Source of the DNA: RGIG995 sp045635765
GTDB lineage: Bacteria; Bacillota; Clostridia; Oscillospirales; UBA644
NCBI GenBank assembly: GCA_045635765.1
Contig: JAZTWH010000014.1
Coordinates: forward strand, 1-5,328
DNA: 5,328 nucleotides
Direction: 5' to 3'
The notes beneath the pieces were generated by a model. The model was not told the origin of the DNA. It worked only from the letters and a program-made list of their open reading frames with translations, and ran no database searches. Below, piece by piece: positions 1-5,028 of the stretch. A program made the translations under genes and the position numbers. Numbering within the stretch: position 1 is the stretch's first letter; every line of letters starts with the position of its first letter.

Positions 1-19
1 GGAGCGGGGTAGGAGGTGG

Positions 20-45
20 CGTGGGGGTTGGGCGTGGGGGTTGGG
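20..45. repeat. 13-bp tandem repeat, G-rich, just after the symporter stop codon
   Basis: Two exact copies of CGTGGGGGTTGGG (20-32 and 33-45) lie directly against the stop codon of the symporter gene. The + strand has G runs at 23-27, 30-32, 36-40 and 43-45 joined by loops of 2-3 bases, which fits the standard intramolecular G-quadruplex pattern. The minus-strand transcript is C-rich and almost free of G, as at Rho loading sites. The window ends too soon to see what follows. The repeat is certain; its function is inferred. Confidence 0.85.
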
Positions 46-46
46 A

Positions 47-1375
47 TTATTTTTTCTCCATGCCCATGTTGGCGATGGACTTGGGCAGGAAGAAGGCCAT
101 AACGAACGCGGTCATGCAGGCGATGGCGATGATGAGGGTCATGTAGGAAATGCCGTTATGCTGCTTCAAAAAGACCAGCATGGGGCCGGAAGCAAGGCCG
201 GCGGCGGCTCCTTCAAAGAGGCCCTGGACGGCAAAATACATGGACGAAGCACAGATTCCCGTCCGGGCGTTTTCCTCGGCGGCCAACTGAGAGGGGATGG
301 TGTAAGTAATGGAGAAGAAGGTCCCCATGGCAAAGGAGACCAGAATCCCGCAGCCCACGGCTACCGGCGTCATATACTGCAGGGGAAGCATCCGACAGAA
401 GAACATCAGGATCATGGCCAGGGAGTACACCAAAAGGCAATACTGGAAGCCGAATTTGATTCCCTTCTTCTTGACCAGCTTGTTATAGATCTGCAGCGTG
501 AAGGGGACGGGAGCGAAGGACGACGCCATGACCAGCGTCATATTCAACCCGGCGGAAGAGAAAAATTCGTTGATTCCGCTTAAAAACAGCTGGAGTCCGA
601 AATTCATGACCGATGCACAGAGCATCCAATAGATGAAATTTTTATTTCGGAAGGAGTAGGCGATAGACTTGACGAAGCCCACCCCTCTGGCATCCTTGGA
701 TCCCTCGGGGATCCCGTCTTTGGTGGAGGGCTCCTTGATCATGAACAAGGCAATAAACATACTGGCTGCCAGGGGCAAAAACATCAGTGCCACCCAACGG
801 ATATTGATCCGGCCGATGTTTACGAACACGGGCACCAAGGCAAAAGAGATGGAGAAATAGACCACGTCGCAGATGGACTTGACGTTGGACAGAAAGAGCC
901 GGTCCCGGTCGTTGTCCAAGATCTCCGCAAAGGTGGCGTAATAGGAGACCATGGTCAGGGTATAGGCACTGTAGAACAGGGCGAGAAGCAGGGCAAACCA
1001 AATGGTGTTCAGCACGGTGGACCCGTTGTTCAGGGGGACCAGAAACAAGAGGTAGGCAAGGATCATGGGAATAAATCCGATGAGGATGGCCGGACGGCGG
1101 CGGCCCCAGCGGGTCCTGAGATTGTCGGTGAAGGAGGCCAAGGGAATATCAATGATCCCGTCCACCACCTTCGCCACCAAAATCAGTGTGGCCCAAATGC
1201 CGGCGATGACCAGGTTCTTGTCCGTATAGGTCCAAAATCCGATGTCCTTTTGGGAAAATCCTCCTGTCAGCAGGGCGGAGCAGAGATAAGAGCCGACGAT
1301 CATATTCAGCATATTCACGCCGATTCCCGCACACCCGTACAGGATCATTTGCCATTTTTTGGTCAGTACTTTCAT
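47..1375 (-). CDS. MFS transporter, GPH family (sugar/cation symporter)
   Basis: A 442-residue integral membrane protein, the usual length for glycoside-pentoside-hexuronide:cation symporters (melibiose carrier relatives), with about twelve hydrophobic segments in two halves. The best family mark is the loop at residues 69-95: KVVDGIIDIP followed by TDNLRTRWGRRRP. It matches the GPH pattern K-x-x-D-A-x-x-D-P ... D-x-x-x-x-R-W-G-R-R-R-P, here with Gly for Ala and Ile before the Pro. A second mark is the region near 144-159 (SYYATFAEIL then DNDRDR), where the family has a similar Tyr/Glu/Asp/Arg pattern. A basic, soluble loop near 215-235 separates the halves. The ATG start is preceded by an AGGATGG site. 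The substrate cannot be read from the sequence; a sugar, glycoside or uronide moved with H+ or Na+ is the family expectation. It lies 144 bp downstream of fakA, same strand, with no clear promoter, so shared transcription is possible. No enzyme of sugar metabolism is beside it in the window. Confidence 0.92.
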   Translation of the reverse strand: MKVLTKKWQMILYGCAGIGVNMLNMIVGSYLCSALLTGGFSQKDIGFWTYTDKNLVIAGIWATLILVAKVVDGIIDIPLASFTDNLRTRWGRRRPAILIGFIPMILAYLLFLVPLNNGSTVLNTIWFALLLALFYSAYTLTMVSYYATFAEILDNDRDRLFLSNVKSICDVVYFSISFALVPVFVNIGRINIRWVALMFLPLAASMFIALFMIKEPSTKDGIPEGSKDARGVGFVKSIAYSFRNKNFIYWMLCASVMNFGLQLFLSGINEFFSSAGLNMTLVMASSFAPVPFTLQIYNKLVKKKGIKFGFQYCLLVYSLAMILMFFCRMLPLQYMTPVAVGCGILVSFAMGTFFSITYTIPSQLAAEENARTGICASSMYFAVQGLFEGAAAGLASGPMLVFLKQHNGISYMTLIIAIACMTAFVMAFFLPKSIANMGMEKK

Positions 1376-1468
1376 TGTTTTTCCATCCTTTTTTCAAAAT
1401 ATAAAACAGAAGCGGAGCCTTCCGGGGCACCGTTCCTTCATGACAGGGGTTTTCAAAGGCCATAGGCT

Positions 1469-1510
1469 GGGGTTCTTTCGGGTTCTTGGGGGGGGGTGTG
1501 GGGCGTGGGG
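1469..1510. other. G-run tract (C-rich in mRNA) between fakA and the symporter gene
   Basis: The 144-bp gap 1376-1519 begins, in transcription order, with this tract. On the + strand there are five G runs at 1469-1472, 1480-1482, 1488-1496 (nine G), 1500-1503 and 1507-1510, with loops of 7, 5, 3 and 3 bases. This satisfies the usual G-quadruplex pattern on the template strand for these genes. Part of it is a 10-bp tandem repeat (GGGTTCTT at 1470 and 1480). The transcript is C-rich and G-poor right after the fakA stop, which is what a Rho-dependent terminator looks like. No hairpin with a U tail was found here. In the rest of the gap I see only the symporter's ribosome binding site and a lone TATATT (1398-1403) without a -35 partner. 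Confidence 0.6.
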
Positions 1511-1519
1511 AGAAAATTC

Positions 1520-3160
1520 TCACTCAAAGGAGAGGAGCAGGTCGAAGGTGTCGTTTTGGGTGGAGATGAGGTCCAGGTCGGTCATGGGGAAATTCTTTTC
1601 CGCGTATTGGGACAGGGCGTCCAGCTCTTCCTTGGGCACGTTTTTGCCGGCGAAGAGGGTGACCGTATCCCGGTCTCCGTCCTTCAGGACCCGTTCCATG
1701 ACCCGGGCGGCCACGGAGATCCGTTCCTTTGCCACTCCCAACAATTCGGAGCCGGTAAAGGCCACGAAATCGTTCTTTTCCATGGAGACGCCGTCGAAGA
1801 CGCTGTCCTTGGCGGCCTGGGAGACCAAGACGGTGTAGACGTTTCCGATGATCTGCCGAATCTCTTGGACCAGGGCTTCCTTGTCGGGGGCCTCGAAATC
1901 CATCATGGACAGGGCGGCGTAACATTCCGCCACCGATTTGGTATCAAAGACCATGACCTCCCCTCCGGGGTACAACCCCCCGGCCTGGTGGGCGGCTAAG
2001 TTGGAATTTTTACTGTTGGGAAAAACGAAAAGGGTTTTGGCTCCGGCGGTTTCAAAGGCCTTGAGAAAGTCCTTGGTGGAAGGCTGGCAGTTCTTATCTC
2101 CCGCCACCACCACGTCGGCCCCCATCTCCAGAAACAGGTCCCGCATCGTGGGATCCTGGGTCACGGCGATGACCGCAAAATCCTCGGCCCCGGGGCCTCC
2201 GCAGATCTCCACGGAGGGGGAGGCTTGGGAATGTTGCACCGACATATTTTCAATCTTCAGACTCAAAAATTCTCCGAACCCGTGGGCAAAGGCCAAGACG
2301 GCCTCGGGGGTTTGGGTATGGACGTGGACCTTGATCTTATCCTCCTGGAAAACGGTGACCACCGATTCCCCCAGCTGAAGGATCTGCCGGCGAAACTGCT
2401 CGGGGTCCGGGTCCGGGGTGCCGCTAGTCCGTTGGAGCAAAAACTCCGTGCAATAGCCGTACTGGAAGGTACTGGCCCGGTCAAAGCGGGAATAGTCCAC
2501 GTATTCCGCCGTCTCCTGCTCCGGGGCGGGAGGGGCAATGGTTTCGTCGTTCAGGTATTTATTCATACCGGAAAAGACGTGCAAAATCCCGGCTCCGCCA
2601 CTGTCCACCACTCCGGCGGATTTCAGAATGGGGAGGAGGTTGGGAGTATTGTCCAGGGACCGCTTGGCCTGCTCCAAAAACCGGGAGATCAGGTCGTTGA
2701 CGTTGGTCACGTCCCCGGAATTCACCCCTTCGGCGACTTGCTCGGAGGATTCCCGCAGCACCGTCAGAATCGTCCCCTCCACGGGGTGGGCTACGGCTCG
2801 GTAAGCGGCGTTGACCCCCTGCTCCAAGGCGGAAACCACCTGCCGGCAGTCGGCCTCGGTCACGTCAAAAAGCCCTTCGGAAAATCCCTTAAAGAATTGG
2901 GCCACGATGACTCCCGAATTCCCCCGGGCTCCAAAGACCACGGCCTTGGAAAACCTCCGGGAGAGCTCGGGAAGCTCCGCCGTAAGGCCCTGAATGGCGT
3001 GAAAGCCGTTCTGAAGGGTCCTAACCATATTGGTCCCCGTATCTCCGTCGGGGACGGGGAATACGTTCAGGTCGTTGACCTGATCGCAATAAAGCATCAG
3101 ATTGCGGATGCCGTAATCAATGAGATTCTGATAATGTCGTCCGTTTATGGTTTTTATCAT
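1520..3160 (-). CDS. fakA: Fatty acid kinase catalytic subunit FakA (DAK2 domain, YloV family)
   Basis: FakA transfers phosphate from ATP to a fatty acid carried by a DegV-type FakB protein, making acyl-phosphate for phospholipid synthesis. The 546 residues are full family length. The N-terminal DAK2 (dihydroxyacetone-kinase-like) domain, about 1-205, shows NVFPVPDGDTGTNM at 32-45 with the Mg/ATP aspartates D38 and D40, GARGNSG at 77-83, HPVEGT at 125-130 and DSGGAG at 186-191. The middle domain has Cys237 (in YGYCTE) and His279/His281 (in KVHVHT), matching in spacing the Cys/His-X-His zinc set I recall for Staphylococcus FakA. The C-terminal ~250 residues fit the DegV-like domain and end in the hydrophobic tail LLLSFE. 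The ATG has a GGAG site (3166-3169) five bases upstream. It follows the DegV-type gene by 19 bp on the same strand, so the two are almost surely one operon encoding both halves of the kinase. All key residues seen are intact. Confidence 0.96.
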   Translation of the reverse strand: MIKTINGRHYQNLIDYGIRNLMLYCDQVNDLNVFPVPDGDTGTNMVRTLQNGFHAIQGLTAELPELSRRFSKAVVFGARGNSGVIVAQFFKGFSEGLFDVTEADCRQVVSALEQGVNAAYRAVAHPVEGTILTVLRESSEQVAEGVNSGDVTNVNDLISRFLEQAKRSLDNTPNLLPILKSAGVVDSGGAGILHVFSGMNKYLNDETIAPPAPEQETAEYVDYSRFDRASTFQYGYCTEFLLQRTSGTPDPDPEQFRRQILQLGESVVTVFQEDKIKVHVHTQTPEAVLAFAHGFGEFLSLKIENMSVQHSQASPSVEICGGPGAEDFAVIAVTQDPTMRDLFLEMGADVVVAGDKNCQPSTKDFLKAFETAGAKTLFVFPNSKNSNLAAHQAGGLYPGGEVMVFDTKSVAECYAALSMMDFEAPDKEALVQEIRQIIGNVYTVLVSQAAKDSVFDGVSMEKNDFVAFTGSELLGVAKERISVAARVMERVLKDGDRDTVTLFAGKNVPKEELDALSQYAEKNFPMTDLDLISTQNDTFDLLLSFE

Positions 3161-3179
3161 ACTGTCTCCAAAAAACCTT

Positions 3180-4109
3180 TTATTTGCCCAAAACCCTGTT
3201 CATGGCTTCCCGTTCCGCCGCCAGGTCCGGCGAAAGGGGTGCCCCCAGATAGTAGATACCGATCATTCCGGGGCCGATGTTGGCTCCGCATCCGGCAAAC
3301 ACGTCGCAAAGGTAGACCTTTTTGGGTCTCAGCTCCCGTTCCACCATCTCCTTCAGGGTCTTGGCATACAATTCCCGATCCGAGTGGGAGATGATGACGA
3401 ACTGATCCTCGATGCGGTCGGCCGTCTCTTTGACGTACTTTACCGTAATATCCAAAGCCTTTTTGATTCCCTTGGCCTTGGTCAGAACGGTGGTGTAGCC
3501 CTCGGCGTTGCAATCCCCCATGGGCTTGACCCCGGCAAAGGAGCCCATAATGGCCTTCCCCATGGTGATCCGGCCCCGGCGGGCAATGTACATCAGATCG
3601 TCGATGGGACCCATCTGATGGACCCGGACTTTGTTTTCTTCCAGCCATTCAATGACCTCTTCCATAGTTTTGCCCTGGTTTTTCATCTGATGGGCGTAGG
3701 CCACCAGCAGGCCGAAGGCCCCGGACATCCGATACGAATCGAAGCAATAGATCTCCCCTTCCGGATGGGCTTCCCGAACCCGGGCCGCCGCCACGCAGGA
3801 GAAATCGTAGGTTCCTGAAATCTTGGACGAAAGGGACATGCTCAGAACGGCGTATCCTTCCGTCACGTACTTGGTAAAAATTTCGCAATACTCTTCCAAA
3901 TTCGGGGGTGCGGTGGTGATCTTCACCTTCTTGTCCCCCAGCTTCTGATAGAAGGTATCCCGGGAGATCAGGTCCCAATCCAATTGGGTCTCCATATCCT
4001 GCCCGTCGATGGTGATATGCCCCTTGACGTAATCCGAAACGCCGAAATCCTCCCGCAGCTCCGAGGAAAGGTCGCAGGTCAGATCTGCAAGAATCACATA
4101 TTTTCTCAT
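3180..4109 (-). CDS. DegV family fatty-acid-binding protein (FakB-type partner of FakA)
   Basis: DegV/FakB proteins hold a fatty acid in a deep pocket and present its carboxylate to FakA. From the ATG at 4109 the product is 309 residues (family usually about 280-290). Family marks in order: an N-terminal strand with ADLTCDL (8-14), TTAPPN (65-70), SSKISGTY (94-101), CFDS (122-125), DDLMYIARRGRI (170-181), VKP (194-196), ISHSD (240-244) and GCGANIGPG (273-281). Two places are unusual: the common T-D-S-T-x-D-L start is A-D-L-T-C-D-L, and the His two residues before GPG is Asn277. The start at 4109 is chosen because DegV proteins begin just before this first strand and GAGAGGG lies six bases upstream. 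An ATG at 4124 adds five residues but has a poorly spaced AGGA site. It is the first gene of a two-gene unit with fakA, behind its own promoter. Lipid specificity cannot be told. Confidence 0.94.
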   Translation of the reverse strand: MRKYVILADLTCDLSSELREDFGVSDYVKGHITIDGQDMETQLDWDLISRDTFYQKLGDKKVKITTAPPNLEEYCEIFTKYVTEGYAVLSMSLSSKISGTYDFSCVAAARVREAHPEGEIYCFDSYRMSGAFGLLVAYAHQMKNQGKTMEEVIEWLEENKVRVHQMGPIDDLMYIARRGRITMGKAIMGSFAGVKPMGDCNAEGYTTVLTKAKGIKKALDITVKYVKETADRIEDQFVIISHSDRELYAKTLKEMVERELRPKKVYLCDVFAGCGANIGPGMIGIYYLGAPLSPDLAAEREAMNRVLGK

Positions 4110-4143
4110 AGGCTTCCCTCTCATTCCTTCCTACAAAAATGTT

Positions 4144-4179
4144 ACATTTACTACAATTATGACACAATTACTTACATTA
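4144..4179. repeat. Four short direct repeats, about 10 bp apart, in the degV leader
   Basis: On the + strand, ACATTTA (4144), ACAATTA (4153), ACAATTA (4164) and ACATTA (4174) are spaced 9, 11 and 10 bp, close to one DNA turn each. They lie just downstream of the degV -10 box, mostly inside the 5' untranslated leader. A regulator binding one DNA face is possible, but the region is AT-rich and chance is not excluded. Confidence 0.4.
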
Positions 4180-4204
4180 TATCATAATTCGACGGAAAAT
4201 GCAA
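4176..4204 (-). promoter_or_regulatory. Extended -10 promoter for degV-fakA
   Basis: On the minus strand a perfect TATAAT (4181-4176) is preceded by TGA, giving the extended form TGnTATAAT. Seventeen bases upstream is TTGCAT (4204-4199), a weak -35 keeping the TTG. Transcription would begin near 4169, leaving a leader of about 60 nt before the ATG at 4109. The site lies after the terminator of the upstream XRE gene, so degV-fakA appears to be its own transcription unit. Confidence 0.75.
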
Positions 4205-4215
4205 TAGATTCCGTC
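4191..4215. promoter_or_regulatory. Inverted repeat centred on the degV -35 box (candidate operator)
   Basis: GACGGAA (4191-4197) and TTCCGTC (4209-4215) are exact inverted copies separated by 11 bp. The centre, 4203, falls inside the -35 hexamer, and the arms are GC-rich islands in AT-rich DNA. A dimeric regulator bound here would block or assist RNA polymerase. I do not recognise it as the site of FapR, FabT or another known lipid regulator; this is inferred from position and symmetry. Confidence 0.45.
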
Positions 4216-4308
4216 CCCTTTTTTACTAAAAATTTTTACCAGTTAACCCGATGTTAAAAAAAGTTATGATTTTGTCACAACGAATTATGCCCAAATTTCG
4301 CCCCTCTG

Positions 4309-4403
4309 CCCTCCCATCCCGCAGGTCTGCCCAAAAGGCAAAACAAAACACCCTCCCCATCCCGCAGGTCTGCCAAAAAGGCAAAACAAAACGCCCTCCC
4401 CAT
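4309..4403. repeat. ~42-bp tandem repeat copying the terminator's 3' arm and tail
   Basis: Copy 1 (4309-4349, 41 bp) and copy 2 (4351-4392, 42 bp) differ by only a few bases. A third partial copy begins at 4394 with CCCTCCCCAT and then becomes the loop of the terminator hairpin. The 10-mer ATCCCGCAGG occurs at 4316, 4359 and 4415. Each full copy carries, in the minus-strand sense, a GGGAGGG block, and copies 2 and 3 (ending at the terminator) follow it with GTTTTGTTTTGCC. The array reads as duplications of part of the terminator. It overlaps the terminator at 4388-4403. No coding role is seen. Confidence 0.8.
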
Positions 4404-4435
4404 GGGATCCGAAAATCCCGCAGGGAAGGCGTTTT
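4388..4435 (-). terminator. Hairpin terminator downstream of the XRE gene
   Basis: Outer stem arms are 4388-4395 with 4428-4435 and 4397-4400 with 4423-4426. An inner stem GGGAT/ATCCC (4404-4408 with 4415-4419) closes a six-base loop. The base pair 4396/4427 is a G-U wobble in minus-strand RNA but a C-A mismatch in + strand RNA, so the minus direction is favoured. The minus-strand 3' side continues as GTTTTGTTTTGCC, a broken U tail. The + side also has a T run (4440-4445), so it could work both ways, but no rightward gene ends here. It separates the XRE gene from degV. Confidence 0.8.
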
Positions 4436-4490
4436 AAGGTTTTTTCAAAAGGACGGTCCGCAGTGCGGCAAGGGCTGACGCGGGGAAATC

Positions 4491-4709
4491 CTACGACCCC
4501 TTTGCTTCCTTGTCCCGTTGGTATACGACGATGTCTTCCACTCTGCAATCTAAAATGCGGCAAAGATCGTCCATGGTCTGGGTCGTGATGTGCTTATTGT
4601 GCTTCAGCCGATCCAACAAGCCCCGGCTGACGTTGTGTTTTTGAATCAACTGGTACGTGGATATACCCTTTTCCTTCAGAGTCTTATAAAACGGTTCGTA
4701 TGAAATCAT
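4491..4709 (-). CDS. Small XRE-family HTH DNA-binding protein (YozG-like)
   Basis: A 72-residue protein that is almost entirely one Cro/C1-type helix-turn-helix domain. It has the pattern of the short YozG-like family: MISYEPFYKTLKEKGIS, then TYQLIQKHNVS (helices 1-2), RGLLDRLKHNK (recognition helix), ITTQTMDDLCRILDC and VEDIVVY, followed by a charged tail. Such proteins bind DNA as dimers; the targets are not known. The start is set at the ATG at 4709 because GGGGTGA lies five bases upstream and because family members begin M-I-S-Y. The GTG at 4718 would add three residues but is itself part of that ribosome binding site. It has its own strong promoter with a leader of only about 11 nt, and its own terminator, so it is probably a single-gene unit. 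No toxin partner lies beside it. Confidence 0.92.
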   Translation of the reverse strand: MISYEPFYKTLKEKGISTYQLIQKHNVSRGLLDRLKHNKHITTQTMDDLCRILDCRVEDIVVYQRDKEAKGS

Positions 4710-4714
4710 AATTT

Positions 4715-4721
4715 TCACCCC
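4715..4721 (-). promoter_or_regulatory. Ribosome binding site that fixes the XRE start
   Basis: GGGGTGA on the minus strand matches the 16S rRNA 3'-end complement GAGGTGA except for one G-for-A change that still allows a wobble pair. It sits five bases before the ATG at 4709. It contains the GTG of the longer alternative start, which argues against that start. Confidence 0.75.
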
Positions 4722-4726
4722 GTTTT

Positions 4727-4755
4727 ATTATAAATCATACTCACCCTATTGACAA
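4727..4755 (-). promoter_or_regulatory. Promoter for the XRE gene
   Basis: TTGTCA (4755-4750), a 17-bp spacer, then a perfect TATAAT (4732-4727) on the minus strand: five of six plus six of six consensus positions at ideal spacing. Transcription should start near 4720, giving a very short leader that begins at the ribosome binding site. The -35 box overlaps that of the rightward promoter on the other strand. Confidence 0.85.
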
Positions 4756-4777
4756 TTACCGATAAATAGAGCATAAT
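4749..4777 (+). promoter_or_regulatory. Rightward promoter sharing the -35 region with the XRE promoter
   Basis: A perfect TTGACA (4749-4754), a 17-bp spacer and CATAAT (4772-4777; five of six) on the + strand. The two promoters are back to back and use the two strands of one TTGACAA heptamer (4749-4755), so the polymerases would compete. The expected start is near 4785. No recognised rightward gene follows; see the candidate small RNA. Confidence 0.7.
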
Positions 4778-4784
4778 GATGTCT

Positions 4785-4854
4785 GAAGAACGGTCGTTCT
4801 CTGTTGTCACATACGCCGAAAGCTCTTCCGAAAGGAAGGGCTTTCAGCGTTTTC
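4785..4854 (+). ncRNA. Candidate small RNA (~70 nt) divergent from the XRE gene
   Basis: Defined only by its ends: a good sigma-A type promoter ending at 4777 and a strong terminator-like hairpin at 4814-4849 followed by TTTT. Between them is a second perfect hairpin, AGAACG-GT-CGTTCT (4787-4800), joined by a short single-stranded stretch. Two hairpins and a linker in 70 nt is a common small-RNA layout. It matches no RNA family I know. Alternatives are that the hairpin serves the leftward gene, or that the promoter drives a longer rightward transcript. Confidence 0.3.
4814..4853 (+). terminator. Long hairpin with GAAA loop and T run
   Basis: Arms pair as CGC/GCG (4814-4816, 4847-4849), GAAAGC/GCTTTC (4818-4823, 4840-4845), a U-G wobble (4824/4839) and CTTCC/GGAAG (4825-4829, 4834-4838). 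Only 4817/4846 is mismatched. On the + strand the loop is GAAA, a stable GNRA tetraloop, and TTTT follows (4850-4853). On the minus strand there is no U run after the stem, so a rightward terminator is favoured. The T run is short. It may still serve as 3'-end protection for the gene entering from the right edge. Confidence 0.6.
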
Positions 4855-4902
4855 AACCGCCGCACTCGCTTTTTCACAATTTTGAAGAGCCCTTTCCGGC
4901 CC

Positions 4903-5028
4903 CCTCGCACGGCCCGGATTCTTCACAAGGTCCGGGCCTCTCACAAAATCCGAATTTCTCACGCCGCCCGAATTTCTCACGCCGCCCGGAGTTCTCACAC
5001 CGCCCGGAGTTCTCACACGACCCGGATT
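4903..5028. repeat. Seven 18-bp tandem repeats at the 3' end of the right-edge gene
   Basis: Units begin at 4903, 4921, 4939, 4957, 4975, 4993 and 5011. The core four (4957-5028) read close to TCTCACRCCGCCCGGAKT, with 15-17 of 18 bases shared by neighbours; the outer units are more diverged. The last unit overlaps the final codons and the TGA of the right-edge gene, and five of the other six repeat that TGA in the same frame. Units are direct and unspaced, so this is not a CRISPR array. Confidence 0.9.

Noticed and set aside
1398..1456. Possible promoter for the symporter gene (TATATT at 1398-1403, TTGAAA at 1451-1456)
   Set aside because: The two boxes are about 47 bp apart and neither has a partner at 16-18 bp.
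2225..3394. Rightward open frame of 389 codons opposite fakA and the end of degV
   Set aside because: It lies antisense to a well-supported fakA, has no family features and is explained by GC-rich codon use on the other strand.
4251..4478. Rightward 75-codon frame across the terminator repeats
   Set aside because: Its content comes from the ~42-bp repeats and hairpin; it has no homologue-like features and no promoter or ribosome binding site.
4285..4563. Leftward 92-codon frame over the XRE 3' end and terminator
   Set aside because: It overlaps the XRE gene in another frame and consists mostly of the repeated terminator region; its peptide is repetitive and Gly/Arg-rich.
4491..4718. Toxin-antitoxin pair involving the XRE gene
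   Set aside because: No adjacent small gene of toxin type is present; the XRE gene has its own promoter and terminator, and it resembles stand-alone YozG-like regulators.
4807..5016. Leftward 69-codon frame from GTG with VRTPGG repeats
   Set aside because: It starts inside the stop region of the right-edge gene, consists largely of the 18-bp repeat read in another frame, and crosses the hairpin at 4814-4849. No ribosome binding site was seen.
4903..5028. CRISPR array
   Set aside because: The 18-bp units are contiguous, with no unique spacers and no cas genes nearby.
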